Counted from the first letter of the stretch, positions 17,709 through 28,394 are shown. The stretch is DNA of 64,000 bases from Pseudomonas sp. Teo4 (GCF_034387475.1 NZ_JAXCIL010000002.1:1-64000); one strand, 5' to 3'. Made by a program: numbers and translations. Notes: generated by a model from the letters alone, not told the origin.

Positions 17709-18844
17709 AGTTTTTCCGCTGCCTGACGCAGCGTCTCCTCTCGTTTGGCAAAGCACAGGCGAACCAGGCGTTGCTCGGGGATGGGTTGCTGGTAGAACAC
17801 CGACACCGGAATGGTCGCCACGCCATGCTCGCGGGTCAGCCACAAGGCCATGTCGACGTCATTCAGGTCCGGGCGGATCTGCGAGTAGTCCACCAGTTGG
17901 AAATACGTGCCCGCCGTGCGGGTAAAGGTGAAGCGCGAGCCTTGCAGCAGGTCGCAGAACAGGTCGCGCTTGGCCTGATAGAAGCCAGGTAGTTCATCGA
18001 CATGCTCAGGGTGTGCGGCCATGAAATCGGCCAGGGCACACTGCAAGGGCGTCACACCACAGAAGTTGACGTACTGATGCACCTTGCGCAGCTCGGCGCT
18101 CAAGGCCGGCGGGGCAATTACATAACCGGTCTTCCAGCCAGTGACGTGGTAGGTCTTGCCGAACGAGCTGACCACGAATGCGCGGCTGTAGAGTTCGGCA
18201 TGGGCCAGCACACTGGCGTGCTGTACGCCGTCGTACACCAGGTGTTCGTAGACTTCATCGCTGATCAGGTAGATATCACGCCCGGCGATCAGCCTGGCCA
18301 GTTGGTCGAGATCCTCACGGCTGATCAGCGCACCGCTGGGGTTGTGTGGCGAGTTGAGGATGACCATCCGCGTGCGCGGGCTCAGGGCGTCGCTGAACTT
18401 CTGCCAGTCGATGCGAAAATCACCGTTACCGAGCTGAACGTGTACGCAACGGCCGCCGGCCAGGGCGACTGATGGCTCATAGCTGTCGTAGCACGGGTCG
18501 AAGACGATGACCTCGTCGCCTGCCTGGATCACGGCCTGGATGGCGCAGAAGATGGCCTCTGTGGCACCCGGGGTGATGGTCACTTCCTGGTCGACATCGA
18601 CCTTGGCACCGTACAGGCGCTCGATCTTGGCGGCCACCTGCTGACGCAGGGCCGGCAGACCGGTCATTGGAGAATACTGATTGTGCCCTGCCGTCACATG
18701 CTGGCCTACCGCATCCAACAGCGCCTGAGGGCCATTGAAATCTGGAAAACCCTGCGAAAGGTTCAGCGCGCCGGTCTGCGACGCCAGCTGGGACATGGTG
18801 GTGAAGATGGTCGTGCCGACATTCGGCAGTTTGCTGCGGATCAT
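17696..18844 (-). CDS. ybdL: Methionine aminotransferase, PLP class I (YbdL type)
   Basis: 382 residues, cytoplasmic, very like E. coli YbdL: SKLPNVGTTIFTTMSQLA at the start, LSQGFPDFNGP, ITPGATEAIFCAIQA, NSPHNPSGA, and the PLP lysine in VSSFGKTYHVTGWKTGYV. The family moves amino groups between methionine (or aromatic acids) and keto acids. ATG 18844 follows GGAAAGAGGG. With the overlapping omega-amidase gene it fits a glutamine-dependent route that regenerates methionine from its keto acid; this role is inference. Confidence 0.88.
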   Translation of the reverse strand: MIRSKLPNVGTTIFTTMSQLASQTGALNLSQGFPDFNGPQALLDAVGQHVTAGHNQYSPMTGLPALRQQVAAKIERLYGAKVDVDQEVTITPGATEAIFCAIQAVIQAGDEVIVFDPCYDSYEPSVALAGGRCVHVQLGNGDFRIDWQKFSDALSPRTRMVILNSPHNPSGALISREDLDQLARLIAGRDIYLISDEVYEHLVYDGVQHASVLAHAELYSRAFVVSSFGKTYHVTGWKTGYVIAPPALSAELRKVHQYVNFCGVTPLQCALADFMAAHPEHVDELPGFYQAKRDLFCDLLQGSRFTFTRTAGTYFQLVDYSQIRPDLNDVDMALWLTREHGVATIPVSVFYQQPIPEQRLVRLCFAKREETLRQAAEKLCAI

Positions 18845-18955
18845 GAAGCCCTCTTTCCTGGGGTGTATCCGGCACGGGGGTGGAGTCCGAGCATAGCGGA
18901 TCGAGCGGTCAGGAAAAAGGATGAAACAATGGGGGTATTGCGCTGGGTCAAAGGG

Positions 18956-19044
18956 CCCTATCGCCGGCAAGCCGGCTCCCACAGATACCGCACAGCCTCA
19001 AGGCGTGTGCATGACCTGTGGGAGCCGGCTTGCCGGCGATAGGG
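18956..19044. repeat. REP doublet
   Basis: Inverted 28-base arms (18956-18983 and 19017-19044) with the CGCCGGCAAGCCGGCTCCCA core, between der and the aminotransferase gene. Confidence 0.88.
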
Positions 19045-19055
19045 GCAGCACGGAA

Positions 19056-20519
19056 TCAGCGCTTGTCGCGACGCTTCTTCTCGGCCTTCTTGTGGTGCGA
19101 CATCAAGCGGCGCTTCTTGTTGACCTGGCGGTCGGTGAGGGTATTCTTCTTGCCCTCGTACGGGTTCTCACCGCCCTTGTACTCGATGCGGATCGGCGTA
19201 CCGACCAGCTTGAGCACGCGGCGGTAGGTGTTTTCCAGATAACGCGAGTACGACTTCGGAATCTTCTCGGTCTGGTTGCCGTGGATCACGATCAGCGGCG
19301 GGTTGGCACCACCAAGGTGGGCATAGCGCAGCTTGATGCGGCGACCGTTGACCAGAGGCGGTTGGTGCTCGCTGACGGCATCTTCGAGGATCTGGGTCAG
19401 ACGGCTGGTCGGCCAGCGGGTAACTGCCGATTTGAACGCAGCCTGCACCGACTTGTACAGGTGGCCCACGCCGGTGCCGTGCAATGCGGAGATGAAGTGG
19501 ATGTCGGCGAAGTCGACGAAGAACAGCCGGCGCTCCAGCTCGGTCTTCACGTAGTCGCGCTCACCCGGCTCCATGCCATCCCACTTGTTCAGGGCGATGA
19601 CGATGGCGCGGCCGGCTTCCAGGGCGAAGCCCAGCAGGTTCAGGTCGTGGTCCACCACGCCTTCGCGTGCGTCCATGACGAAGATCACCACGTTGGCGTC
19701 CTTGATCGCCTGCAGCGTCTTCACCACCGAGAACTTCTCGACTTCCTCGTGGATCTTGCCGCGCTTGCGCACGCCGGCGGTGTCGATGAAGGTGTACTTC
19801 TCGTAATCGCGCTCGAACGGGATGTAGATACTGTCGCGGGTAGTGCCCGGCTGGTCGTACACCACCACGCGCTCTTCACCGAGCATGCGGTTGACCAGGG
19901 TCGATTTGCCGACGTTAGGGCGACCGATGATGGCGATCTTGATGCCATCTTTCTCGCTCGGGCCAGGGATGCGTACCGCTTCCTCGCCTTCGGCAACTTC
20001 CTGGTCGAGGGCTTCTTCCTCAGCGTCACGAGGAATATGACCCAGCACTGCTTCCATCAGCGCGTTGATACCGCGGCCCTGGGAGCCGGCCACCGGAATG
20101 GCGTTGCCCATGCCCAGCGGCGAGAACTCGGCGCGAGCGACGTCGGCGTCGATGTTGTCGATCTTGTTGGCGACCAGGATGGCCGACTTGTTCCGCTTGC
20201 GCAGGTGCTCGGCGATCATCTGGTCGGCGGCGGTCATGCCCGCGCGGGCATCGACCAGGAACAGGACGTAGTCGGCTTCCTCGATGGCCATCAGCGACTG
20301 CTCGGCCATCTTCTCGTCCATGCCCACTTCGTCACCGGTGATACCGCCGGTGTCGATCAGGATGTAGGAACGACCCTGCCAGCTGGCATCACCATACTGG
20401 CGGTCACGGGTCAGGCCCGACAGGTCACCGACGATGGCATCGCGGGTCTTGGTCAGGCGGTTGAACATGGTGGATTTGCCGACGTTCGGCCGTCCCACCA
20501 GGGCGATTACGGGAACCAT
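19056..20519 (-). CDS. der: Ribosome-assembly GTPase Der (EngA)
   Basis: 487 residues with two GTPase domains in tandem. The first has [15 protein letters not shown] and NKID; the second has [17 protein letters not shown] and NKWD. A KH-like domain closes the protein, which ends in a basic tail rich in Lys and Arg. It acts in 50S subunit maturation. ATG 20519 follows TGGAG; a GTG at 20531 is the alternative. Downstream of bamB on the same strand with a 117-base gap that holds a hairpin. Confidence 0.95.
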   Translation of the reverse strand: MVPVIALVGRPNVGKSTMFNRLTKTRDAIVGDLSGLTRDRQYGDASWQGRSYILIDTGGITGDEVGMDEKMAEQSLMAIEEADYVLFLVDARAGMTAADQMIAEHLRKRNKSAILVANKIDNIDADVARAEFSPLGMGNAIPVAGSQGRGINALMEAVLGHIPRDAEEEALDQEVAEGEEAVRIPGPSEKDGIKIAIIGRPNVGKSTLVNRMLGEERVVVYDQPGTTRDSIYIPFERDYEKYTFIDTAGVRKRGKIHEEVEKFSVVKTLQAIKDANVVIFVMDAREGVVDHDLNLLGFALEAGRAIVIALNKWDGMEPGERDYVKTELERRLFFVDFADIHFISALHGTGVGHLYKSVQAAFKSAVTRWPTSRLTQILEDAVSEHQPPLVNGRRIKLRYAHLGGANPPLIVIHGNQTEKIPKSYSRYLENTYRRVLKLVGTPIRIEYKGGENPYEGKKNTLTDRQVNKKRRLMSHHKKAEKKRRDKR

Positions 20520-20544
20520 GCGGCTCTCCACTCTTGAATTCTTG

Positions 20545-20574
20545 AAAATGCAAAGGCCGCTGCAAGGCAGCGGC
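20545..20574 (-). terminator. Hairpin between bamB and der
   Basis: On the - strand GGCCGCTGC-CTT-GCAGCGGCC is followed by TTTGCATTTT, a possible weak terminator. A second 9-bp hairpin, CTCAAGACC/GGTCTTGAG, lies at 20606-20629. Together they could reduce read-through from bamB into der. Confidence 0.5.
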
Positions 20575-20636
20575 CGGAGTTCGGGCGGCGTGTCCTACGC
20601 CGCAACTCAAGACCTGTAGCGGTCTTGAGCATAGCT

Positions 20637-21779
20637 TCAGCGGATGGTCAGTGCCTCGAGCTTGCCGCTGTTGCCGAAGACGTAGATGGTGTCGCCGACC
20701 ACCAGGGGACGGGCGCGCAGGCCATCGCTGTCGATTCGCTCGCGGCCGACGAAACGGCCGTCAACCTGGCTGAGCAGGTGCAGGTAACCTTCGAAGTCAC
20801 CTACCGCTACATAGCTGGAGAACACTTCCGGTGCCGTCAGTTGACGGCGGGCCATGGAGTCGTTGGTCCACAGTGCGCTGGAAGAGCGCTCGTCGACGCT
20901 TTCGACGGTACCCGAAGCTTCGCTGACGTAGACGTTACCGAAGCCCTGGGAGACACCCACGTAGCTGGAGGCATCGCGCTGCCACAGCACGCGGCCGCTT
21001 TCCAGGTCCAGGCCCGCTACGCGGCCCTGGTAGGTGCTGACGTACAGGGTACCACCGGACAGCAGCAGGCCGCCGTCGATGTCTACCACGCGGTCCAGCT
21101 CGGAACGACCTTGCGGGATCGCCACACGGCTCTCCCACACTGGTACGCCGTTGCTGATGTCTACCGCGATGACCTTGCCGGTGGACAGGCCGGCAACGGC
21201 CAGACGGTTGGTCACGATCGGCGCACCGGTGCCACGCAGGGTCAGTACGGCCGGGGTGTTTTCGTAGATCCAGCGGCGGTCGCCAGTCGCGGCATCCAGG
21301 CCGATCAGACGGTCGTCCTGGGTCTGCACTACTACCACGTCGCCGTTGTTGGCTGGCGGCGCCAGCACTTCACTGGTGACGCGGGAGCGCCAGCGCTCCT
21401 CACCGGTGCTGGAGTCCAGGGCGATGACTTCGCCTTTGAGCGTGCCCAGCATGACCAGGCCATAGCCTACGCCGACCGCACCGGAAACCGGCAGCTCCAG
21501 GTCCTTCTTCCACACCACGTCGCCGGTGATGCGGTCGAGGGCGAACACTTCGCCGTTGACGTCGGAGGCGTAGATGCGATCGTTCTCGATGGCCGGTACC
21601 AGGGTGTTGTATGACTCGCCCTGGCCGTCACCGATCGAACGGCTCCACTGCTTCTTCAGCACCACTTCCTCGGTGAACTTGGTCAGCTCGGCCGGAGGCA
21701 GTTCCTTCTTGCTGTTGCTGCTGCAACCCGCGGCCAGCACGGCCAGGGTCAGCACTGCTGCTTGTTTCCAACCGATCAC
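20637..21779 (-). CDS. bamB: Outer membrane assembly lipoprotein BamB
   Basis: 380 residues. Lipoprotein signal with lipobox LAVLAAGC, followed by an eight-bladed beta-propeller of PQQ-like repeats (GDVVWKKDLELP, GEERWRSRV, GDRRWIYENT, GRVLWQRDA). It is part of the BAM complex that inserts barrels such as FecA, PiuA and the autotransporter in this window. GTG 21779 is chosen since it begins one base after the yfgM stop, with AAGGGGA upstream, and leaves a clean lipoprotein signal. Confidence 0.93.
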   Translation of the reverse strand: MIGWKQAAVLTLAVLAAGCSSNSKKELPPAELTKFTEEVVLKKQWSRSIGDGQGESYNTLVPAIENDRIYASDVNGEVFALDRITGDVVWKKDLELPVSGAVGVGYGLVMLGTLKGEVIALDSSTGEERWRSRVTSEVLAPPANNGDVVVVQTQDDRLIGLDAATGDRRWIYENTPAVLTLRGTGAPIVTNRLAVAGLSTGKVIAVDISNGVPVWESRVAIPQGRSELDRVVDIDGGLLLSGGTLYVSTYQGRVAGLDLESGRVLWQRDASSYVGVSQGFGNVYVSEASGTVESVDERSSSALWTNDSMARRQLTAPEVFSSYVAVGDFEGYLHLLSQVDGRFVGRERIDSDGLRARPLVVGDTIYVFGNSGKLEALTIR

Positions 21780-21780
21780 G

Positions 21781-22422
21781 TCAGGCGTCCCCTTTGGCCA
21801 GGTCATCCAGCTTCAATTGCAGGCCACCGACCGCGGCGTCATCGGACAGCGCGGCCTTGGCTTTTTCGTAGGCGCCATGAGCATCGTCGGCACGACCCAA
21901 CTGCACCAGCAGGTCGCCTTTCAACTCTTCGCGGCTGGCCAGAAACGCCTTGTCGGCGTCACCGTCGAGCAGCTTGAGGGCTTCCTCGGCCTTATCCTGG
22001 GCGGCGAGCACGCGTGCCAGACGCTGGCGAGCGATTTCACCCAGGGTGGCGTCAGCCGGCTTGTCCATCACGCCTTTGAGTTCAGCAGCAGCGTCGTCGA
22101 GCTTGCCGCTCTCGACCGCGACCTTGGCCACGAACAGGCTGCCGTACTGGGCATAGGCGGTACCGCCAAACTCGTTCTTGAGCTTCCCGGACAGTTCCGC
22201 AACCTTGGTTGCATCTGGCTGGCCGCTTGGCGTCAGGCTGGTTTCCAGCAGAGCCTGGTAAAGCGCCGAGGCACCTTGCGACTGGTTGTTCTGGTACTTG
22301 TGCCAGGTATTCCAGCCCAACACCACCACACCGGCCAGCAGGGCACCGGTCAGCAGCGGCTTGCCGTTACGGTTCCACCAGTCCTTGACCCCTGCCAGGT
22401 CATCATCATCGGTACTCGACAC
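21781..22422 (-). CDS. yfgM: YfgM-like TPR protein (ancillary SecYEG factor)
   Basis: 213 residues. A short cytoplasmic stretch (WWNRNGKPLLTG) is followed by a single membrane helix (ALLAGVVVLGWNTW) and a periplasmic TPR-like part. This matches YfgM, which in E. coli joins PpiD at the Sec translocon. It stands between hisS and bamB, the conserved position. Confidence 0.88.
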   Translation of the reverse strand: MSSTDDDDLAGVKDWWNRNGKPLLTGALLAGVVVLGWNTWHKYQNNQSQGASALYQALLETSLTPSGQPDATKVAELSGKLKNEFGGTAYAQYGSLFVAKVAVESGKLDDAAAELKGVMDKPADATLGEIARQRLARVLAAQDKAEEALKLLDGDADKAFLASREELKGDLLVQLGRADDAHGAYEKAKAALSDDAAVGGLQLKLDDLAKGDA

Positions 22423-22461
22423 CCCAATACTCCTTTTCGCCTATTCGCTTATTGAACCGCG

Positions 22462-23751
22462 TTACGCCTGTGCGATCGCGGTTTCCAGGTGCTCAGCCAG
22501 AGCATCCCAGGCAATGTTCTGTTGATCGCCCTGACCACGCAGGGGCTTAACGCCGATCTCTTGCTTGGCCAGCTCGTCGTCGCCAAGAATCAGGGCGAAC
22601 AGCGCGCCGCTCTTGTCGGCTTTCTTGAACTGGCTCTTGAAGCTGCCGCCTCCGGCGTTGACCGCCAGACGCAGACCCGGCAAGCGATCGCGCAGGCCTT
22701 CGGACAGTTTCAGGCCGGCCAATTCGGCCTGCTCGCCAAAGGCGCACAGGTAGACGTCGACCTGGCGGCTGATGGACTCAGGCACCTTGCCGAGGGTTTC
22801 CAGCAGCAGGATAAGACGCTCGATACCCATGGCGAAACCAACGCCTGGGGTCGGCTTGCCACCCATCTGCTCGACCAGGCCATCGTAGCGGCCACCGGCG
22901 CAGACGGTGCCCTGGGCGCCGAGCTTGTCGGTGACCCACTCGAACACGGTCTTGCTGTAGTAGTCCAGGCCACGCACCAGCTTGGTGTTGATCACGAACG
23001 GAATGCCGGCGGCGTCCAGGCGGGCCTTCAGGCCCTCGAAGTGCACGCGGGACTCCTCGTCCAGGTAGTCTTCCAGCTTCGGCGCGTCGACCAGCACCGC
23101 CTGGGTGTTCTGGTCCTTGCTGTCGAGGATGCGCAGCGGGTTGCTCTTCAGGCGACGCTGGCTGTCTTCGTCGAGCTGGTCCAGGCGCGCGCTGAGGAAC
23201 TCGACCAGGGCATCGCGGTAACGCGCACGGGCTTCGCTGGTACCCAGGCTGTTGAGCTCCAGCTTGACCGCGTCCTGGATGCCCAGCTGGCTCCACAGGC
23301 GCCAGGTGAGCATGATCAGCTCGGCGTCGATGTCCGGGCCATTGAGGTTGAACACCTCAACGCCGATCTGGTGGAACTGGCGGTAGCGGCCTTTCTGCGG
23401 GCGCTCGTGGCGGAACATCTGGCCGATGTACCACAGTTTCTGTACCTGGCCGTTGCCGGTGATGCCGTGCTCCAGCACGGCACGCACGCAGGCGGCTGTG
23501 CCTTCGGGACGCAGGGTGAGCGAATCGCCGTTGCGGTCCTCGAAGGTGTACATCTCTTTTTCGACGATGTCGGTGACTTCACCGATGGAGCGCTTGAACA
23601 GCTCGGTGAACTCGACGATCGGCGTGCGGATCTGGCTGTACCCGTAGGTGTCCAGCAGACCGGCCACGGTGCCTTCGAAGTAGCGCCACAGCGGCGACTG
23701 CTCTGGCAGGATGTCGTTCATGCCACGGATGGCTTGCAGCGATTTGCTCAC
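22462..23751 (-). CDS. hisS: Histidyl-tRNA synthetase
   Basis: 429 residues, class II synthetase. It starts [14 protein letters not shown], has motif 2 ([21 protein letters not shown]), the histidine-specific loops [15 protein letters not shown] and GGRYDGL, motif 3 (GFAMGIERL), and an anticodon-binding domain at the C-terminus. It charges tRNA-His in the cytoplasm. Downstream of ispG by 24 bases. Confidence 0.96.
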   Translation of the reverse strand: MSKSLQAIRGMNDILPEQSPLWRYFEGTVAGLLDTYGYSQIRTPIVEFTELFKRSIGEVTDIVEKEMYTFEDRNGDSLTLRPEGTAACVRAVLEHGITGNGQVQKLWYIGQMFRHERPQKGRYRQFHQIGVEVFNLNGPDIDAELIMLTWRLWSQLGIQDAVKLELNSLGTSEARARYRDALVEFLSARLDQLDEDSQRRLKSNPLRILDSKDQNTQAVLVDAPKLEDYLDEESRVHFEGLKARLDAAGIPFVINTKLVRGLDYYSKTVFEWVTDKLGAQGTVCAGGRYDGLVEQMGGKPTPGVGFAMGIERLILLLETLGKVPESISRQVDVYLCAFGEQAELAGLKLSEGLRDRLPGLRLAVNAGGGSFKSQFKKADKSGALFALILGDDELAKQEIGVKPLRGQGDQQNIAWDALAEHLETAIAQA

Positions 23752-23775
23752 GAAAAGTCCTTACGAATCTGTGTG

Positions 23776-24885
23776 TCAGCCGCGGGCGATCAGCGCCGCG
23801 TCGGCCTCGACCTTTTCGGCCGCTTTCTGGCGGATGAGCTTTTCCAGCTCATCGACCAGGTTGTCATTGGTCAGTTTCTGCGCCGGCTTGCCGTCGATGT
23901 AGATCAGGTTCGGCGTGCCGCCGGTCAGCCCGACGTGGGCTTCCTTGGCTTCGCCGGGGCCGTTGACCACGCAGCCGATCACCGCGACGTCCAGCGGTAC
24001 CAGCAGGTCTTCCAGGCGCCCTTCCAGCTCGTTCATGGTCTTGACCACATCGAAGTTCTGCCGCGAGCAGCTCGGGCAGGCGATGAAGTTGATGCCACGG
24101 GAACGCAGGTGCAGCGACTTGAGAATGTCGTAACCGACCTTCACTTCCTCGACCGGGTCGGCAGCCAGGGAAATGCGAATGGTATCGCCAATGCCTTCGG
24201 CCAGCAGCATACCGATGCCGACGGCGGATTTCACCGTTCCCGAACGCAGGCCACCGGCTTCGGTGATGCCCAGGTGCAGCGGCTGGATGATCTGCTTGGC
24301 CAGCAAGCGGTAGGCTTCGACGGCCATGAACACGTCGGAAGCCTTGACGCTGACCTTGAAGTCCTGGAAGTCCAGGCGATCGAGGTGCTCGACATGGCGC
24401 AGGGCCGACTCGACCAGCGCCGCTGGGGTCGGTTCGCCGTACTTCTTCTGCAGGTCCTTTTCCAGGGAGCCGGCGTTGACGCCGATCCGGATCGGGATGC
24501 CACGGTCGCGTGCAGCATCGACCACCGCGCGCACGCGGTCTTCGCGGCCGATGTTGCCTGGGTTGATACGCAGGCAATCGACACCCAGTTCGGCCACGCG
24601 CAGGGCGATCTTGTAGTCGAAGTGGATATCAGCGACCAGCGGCACGCTGACCAGCTGCTTGATGCGGCCGAACGCTTCGGCGGCGTCCATGTCCGGGACC
24701 GAGACGCGCACGATGTCGACGCCAGCATCGACCAGGCGCTGGATTTGCGCCACGGTGGCGGCCACATCGTTGGTATCGGTGTTGGTCATGCTCTGCACCG
24801 CGATGGGGGCATCACCACCCACCGGCACATTGCCGACCCAGATTTTGCGGGATTCGCGACGTTTGATCGGGGATTCGCCGTGCAT
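23776..24885 (-). CDS. ispG: 4-hydroxy-3-methylbut-2-enyl diphosphate synthase IspG
   Basis: 369 residues. TIM-barrel part starting [20 protein letters not shown], and a C-terminal domain with the [4Fe-4S] ligands in [11 protein letters not shown] and [11 protein letters not shown]. It reduces MEcPP to HMBPP in the methylerythritol phosphate pathway. Its cluster depends on Fe-S assembly, encoded nearby in the isc operon. Three bases downstream of rodZ. Confidence 0.96.
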   Translation of the reverse strand: MHGESPIKRRESRKIWVGNVPVGGDAPIAVQSMTNTDTNDVAATVAQIQRLVDAGVDIVRVSVPDMDAAEAFGRIKQLVSVPLVADIHFDYKIALRVAELGVDCLRINPGNIGREDRVRAVVDAARDRGIPIRIGVNAGSLEKDLQKKYGEPTPAALVESALRHVEHLDRLDFQDFKVSVKASDVFMAVEAYRLLAKQIIQPLHLGITEAGGLRSGTVKSAVGIGMLLAEGIGDTIRISLAADPVEEVKVGYDILKSLHLRSRGINFIACPSCSRQNFDVVKTMNELEGRLEDLLVPLDVAVIGCVVNGPGEAKEAHVGLTGGTPNLIYIDGKPAQKLTNDNLVDELEKLIRQKAAEKVEADAALIARG

Positions 24886-24888
24886 GAC

Positions 24889-25932
24889 TTACTGTCCCAA
24901 CTTCAGGCGAGCGGTCTCGCCACTGGTGAACGGGGCAACATCGACGGCCTGGCCGTTGTAGCTGACCTGGGCGCCACGGGCAAAGCCCAGTCGCACCGCG
25001 AACGGCGGCTTGCCGGTCAGCTCCAGGCTGTCACCCTTGCGCTTGATGGCGCTGAACAGCACCTTGCCGTTGCCGTCAGTGACTTGAGTCCAGCAATCGG
25101 CGATGAATTGTATGGCTACCTTGGCGCTACCGGCCGGTACTTCTGCAGGCGCGGGCGCGGTGACAGCCGGTGCGCTGGCAACAGGCGCCGCGGGTGTGGC
25201 AGGTACGGCAGGAGCGACCGGAGCGGCAGCCACGGTTGGGACCGGAGCCTGCTGTACTGGGGCAGGGGCAGGTACAACAACCGGGGCTGGGGCCGGCACG
25301 GCAGGTGCCGCCACAGCAGGGGTAGCTGGCTCGCTGACCGCTTGGGCGGACTCCTCGACGGCTGCCTGTTCCAGTGGCAGAGGCGCGCTTTCAGGTTGCT
25401 CGCCAGCCGTTACCGCCTGGTCTTCCGGTTCGTCCAGCGGGTGAATCTGCGTGGTGCCGTCAGCGCTCTCGACCTCAACGTGCTCCAGCGCGATCTTGGC
25501 CAGGTCCTTGCCACGCAGGCTGCCTTGGTCCTGCCACCACAGGAAGCTGCCGCCAACCACGGCCAGCAACAACAGCAGGCTGACACCACGCAGGATGTTG
25601 TGCGAAAGGCGTACCGGCTCTTCAATGCGCCCGAGCGAATGCACTTCACTGCCCTTCGCGTGGGTACCGGTGAACTGGTCGAAGGCTTCCACCAGTGGCG
25701 CCTGGTCCATGCCCATCAACTTGGCGTACGCACGGATGTAGCCACGGGCGAAGGTATGCCCCGGCAACTTGTCGAAGGCACCGGTTTCCACATGGTTCAG
25801 CGACGTGACCGTGAGGTTGAGCTTGCGGGCGACCTCGGCTTGCGACCATTCCCGGTTCTCGCGGGCCTGGCGCAAGAGTTCACCGGGGTTCTGGCGAGAC
25901 GCTGCTGCTACTTCGGGATGCGCGGCTTTCAT
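24889..25932 (-). CDS. rodZ: Cytoskeletal cell-shape protein RodZ
   Basis: 347 residues. An N-terminal HTH domain (GELLRQARENREWSQAEVA) binds MreB in this family. A membrane helix (GVSLLLLLAVVGGSFLWW) follows at about 115, then a Pro/Ala/Val-rich periplasmic linker and a C-terminal DUF4115 beta domain (SAKVAIQFIADCWTQVTDG). The low-complexity linker explains the long antisense frames here. Start overlaps the pilF stop by ATGA. Confidence 0.92.
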   Translation of the reverse strand: MKAAHPEVAAASRQNPGELLRQARENREWSQAEVARKLNLTVTSLNHVETGAFDKLPGHTFARGYIRAYAKLMGMDQAPLVEAFDQFTGTHAKGSEVHSLGRIEEPVRLSHNILRGVSLLLLLAVVGGSFLWWQDQGSLRGKDLAKIALEHVEVESADGTTQIHPLDEPEDQAVTAGEQPESAPLPLEQAAVEESAQAVSEPATPAVAAPAVPAPAPVVVPAPAPVQQAPVPTVAAAPVAPAVPATPAAPVASAPAVTAPAPAEVPAGSAKVAIQFIADCWTQVTDGNGKVLFSAIKRKGDSLELTGKPPFAVRLGFARGAQVSYNGQAVDVAPFTSGETARLKLGQ

Positions 25933-26690
25933 CGTTGCTCCGACAGGTATTGCTGATATTCCGGCGTACCGGGATAAAGTCGTTGTAATTGCTCGCCCAA
26001 CTCAGCCAGCGTGTTCCGTTCGTCGAACACGCGGGCAAGGCGGCTGCCCAGCAGCAGGCTGCGGGCGTCGTGGCCACTCAACTGGCTGAAACGATCGTAG
26101 TAGTCCCGGGCCGGCACATAATGCCTGTTTTCGTAAGACAACTCAGCCATTTCCAGCAACGCTCTGGGTTGCCGTGGGTTGAGTTGCAGGGCCTTGCCCA
26201 GATACTCATGCGCCTGGTCGCGACGGTCGAGCCTGAGCGCCGTCAGGCCGAGGTTCTCGTACACGCGCGAACGCTCAGGATACAAGGTATCGGCACCGGC
26301 CAGGCGAAACATCTGCTCAGCCTCGGCGAACCGCTGCTGAGCATATAGGAAACTGCCGTAATTGTTGCGAATTCGCGTGTCGCCGTCACCCGCATTCAAG
26401 GCTTTGCGAAAATGCGCCTCAGCCAAGGCTGGCTCGCCCTGAGCTTCAAACACCAGTGCCAGCGCGGCGTGGGCGTCGGCGTCATCGGCGTTCAGGGCCA
26501 GGGCTTTGCTCAAAGGGGCCTTCGCCTGCTCGGCAAAGCCTTGTTGCAAATACCCGAGCCCGAGCTGTACGTATGCCTGCCCAGCCTCCGCTCGCCCTTG
26601 GCGATTGGACAAGGGGTCACCCGCACCGCCCGACACACAGCCGGCGAGCAGCACAAGCGTCAGCATCGATAGCGCGGCGCGCAGGTTCAT
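25929..26690 (-). CDS. pilF: Type IV pilus biogenesis lipoprotein PilF (PilW)
   Basis: 253 residues. The lipobox is LVLLAGC; six or so TPR repeats follow (AYVQLGLGYLQQGFAEQA, ADAHAALALVFEAQGEPALA, PRALLEMAELSYENRHYVPA). PilF is the pilotin that takes the secretin PilQ to the outer membrane and promotes its assembly. It lies between rlmN and rodZ, as in other pseudomonads. Confidence 0.92.
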   Translation of the reverse strand: MNLRAALSMLTLVLLAGCVSGGAGDPLSNRQGRAEAGQAYVQLGLGYLQQGFAEQAKAPLSKALALNADDADAHAALALVFEAQGEPALAEAHFRKALNAGDGDTRIRNNYGSFLYAQQRFAEAEQMFRLAGADTLYPERSRVYENLGLTALRLDRRDQAHEYLGKALQLNPRQPRALLEMAELSYENRHYVPARDYYDRFSQLSGHDARSLLLGSRLARVFDERNTLAELGEQLQRLYPGTPEYQQYLSEQR

Positions 26691-26704
26691 GACCGGCCCC
26701 AGGA

Positions 26705-27850
26705 TCAGTGGCGCACTGCGCTGTCTTGCAGCTCGTTGTCGGCAGACAACTGGCGTACGGCGATATAACGCTCGCTACGACGGGTGCGGTCGTTGACCTG
26801 GCCGACCAACTGGCCGCAAGCAGCGTCGATATCGTCACCACGGGTGGTGCGGGTGGTGACATTGAAGCCGCCGTGGTGCAGCAGGTCCTGGAAGCGACGA
26901 ATGGCGTTGTTGCTAGGTCGCTCGTAACCCGAATGCGGGAACGGGTTGAACGGAATCAGGTTGATCTTGCAAGGCACATCGCGCAGCAGTTCGATCATCT
27001 GCGCGGCATGCTCAGGCTGGTCGTTGACGTCCTTGAGCAAGGTGTACTCGATGGTCAGCACGCGCTTGCCACCCAAGGTGGCCATGTAGCCCATGCACGA
27101 TTCGAGCAGCATCTTCAGCGGGTACTTCTTGTTGATCGGCACCAGCTGGTTGCGCAGTTCGTCGTTCGGCGCGTGCAGCGACAGTGCCAGCGACACGTCG
27201 ATGTGCTTGGCCAATTCGTCGATCATTGGCACCACGCCCGAGGTGGACAGGGTGACGCGACGCTTGGAAATGCCATAGCCAAGATCTTCCATCATGATCT
27301 TCATGGCGGCGATGACATTGTCGAAATTCAGCAGGGGTTCGCCCATGCCCATCATCACCACGTTGGTAATCGCGCGGTCGATCTTGGCAGGGACAGTCCC
27401 GAAGGATTTGTTCGCAAGCCACACCTGGCCGATCACTTCGGCGGCAGTGAGGTTGCTGTTGAAGCCTTGCTTGCCAGTGGAGCAGAAACTGCAATCCAGG
27501 GCGCAGCCGGCTTGCGACGATACGCAGAGCGTGCCGCGGTCGTCGGTAGGGATGTAGACGGTCTCGACACAGCTGCCAGAGGCAACGCGGACCACCCACT
27601 TGCGGGTACCGTCGGCGGAAATGTCTTCACTGACCACTTCCGGGCCCCGAATCTCGGCAACGGCCTCGAGCTTTTCGCGCAGGACCTTGCCGACATTGGT
27701 CATGGCGGCGAAATCGTCGACACCAAAATGGTGAATCCACTTCATCACCTGGCCGGCGCGAAAGCGCTTCTCCCCGATCGAGTCGAAGAACTGTTCCATT
27801 TCCTGCAGGGTCAGCCCCAACAGGTTGATTTTGCCGGTAGATGTCGTCAT
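26705..27850 (-). CDS. rlmN: Dual-specificity RNA methyltransferase RlmN
   Basis: 381 residues, radical SAM enzyme. The cluster motif [14 protein letters not shown] is present, with GMGEPLLN, and the C-terminal cysteine ([11 protein letters not shown]) that forms the RNA adduct. It methylates C2 of A2503 in 23S rRNA and A37 of some tRNAs. It needs a [4Fe-4S] cluster. Follows ndk by 28 bases. Confidence 0.95.
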   Translation of the reverse strand: MTTSTGKINLLGLTLQEMEQFFDSIGEKRFRAGQVMKWIHHFGVDDFAAMTNVGKVLREKLEAVAEIRGPEVVSEDISADGTRKWVVRVASGSCVETVYIPTDDRGTLCVSSQAGCALDCSFCSTGKQGFNSNLTAAEVIGQVWLANKSFGTVPAKIDRAITNVVMMGMGEPLLNFDNVIAAMKIMMEDLGYGISKRRVTLSTSGVVPMIDELAKHIDVSLALSLHAPNDELRNQLVPINKKYPLKMLLESCMGYMATLGGKRVLTIEYTLLKDVNDQPEHAAQMIELLRDVPCKINLIPFNPFPHSGYERPSNNAIRRFQDLLHHGGFNVTTRTTRGDDIDAACGQLVGQVNDRTRRSERYIAVRQLSADNELQDSAVRH

Positions 27851-27878
27851 GGATTCACCTTCACCCTTAAGCTTTCGC

Positions 27879-28304
27879 TTAGCGAGTGGTTACCTCGGTA
27901 GCAGCGAAGAAGTAAGCGATTTCGCGAGCAGCAGCAGCTTCGGAGTCCGAACCGTGAACGGCGTTGGCGTCGATCGACTCGGCGAAGTCAGCACGGATGG
28001 TGCCTGGAGCAGCTTCTTTAGGGTTGGTAGCGCCCATCAGCTCACGGTTCAGAGCGATGGCGTTTTCGCCTTCCAGAACCTGAACGACGACCGGACCGGA
28101 AGTCATGAAGGCAACCAGGTCACCGAAGAAGCCACGAGCGCTGTGCTCGGCGTAGAAGCCTTCGGCTTCGGCTTTGGACAGTTGCTTGATTTTCGAGGCA
28201 ACGATTTTCAGGCCAGCTTCTTCGAAGCGGGTGGTGATCTTGCCGATAACGTTCTTGGCAACGGCGTCAGGCTTGATGATCGAGAAAGTACGTTGAACAG
28301 CCAT
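27879..28304 (-). CDS. ndk: Nucleoside diphosphate kinase
   Basis: 141 residues, full length for the family. The active histidine is in [20 protein letters not shown] and the nucleotide-binding signature begins [18 protein letters not shown]. It balances NTP pools by moving phosphate between nucleotides. GGAGTTTTCC precedes the ATG. Separated from the upstream isc operon by a terminator. Confidence 0.97.
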   Translation of the reverse strand: MAVQRTFSIIKPDAVAKNVIGKITTRFEEAGLKIVASKIKQLSKAEAEGFYAEHSARGFFGDLVAFMTSGPVVVQVLEGENAIALNRELMGATNPKEAAPGTIRADFAESIDANAVHGSDSEAAAAREIAYFFAATEVTTR

Positions 28305-28330
28305 GGAAAACTCCAGAATATTGAGTGTTA

Positions 28331-28363
28331 CGAAAAATTAAACCCGCGAATTATACGCGGGTT
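28331..28363 (-). terminator. Intrinsic terminator of the isc operon
   Basis: On the - strand AACCCGCG-TATAATT-CGCGGGTT is followed by TAATTTTT. It lies between iscX and ndk. Confidence 0.85.
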
Positions 28364-28394
28364 CCAGGGGATTGCCTAACCTGCAGCGTCACGC

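Noticed and set aside
22489..25956. A 1,155-codon open frame on the + strand
   Set aside because: It is antisense to hisS, ispG and rodZ, all certain genes. GC-rich codon use leaves the opposite frame free of stops; the translation has no recognisable motif.
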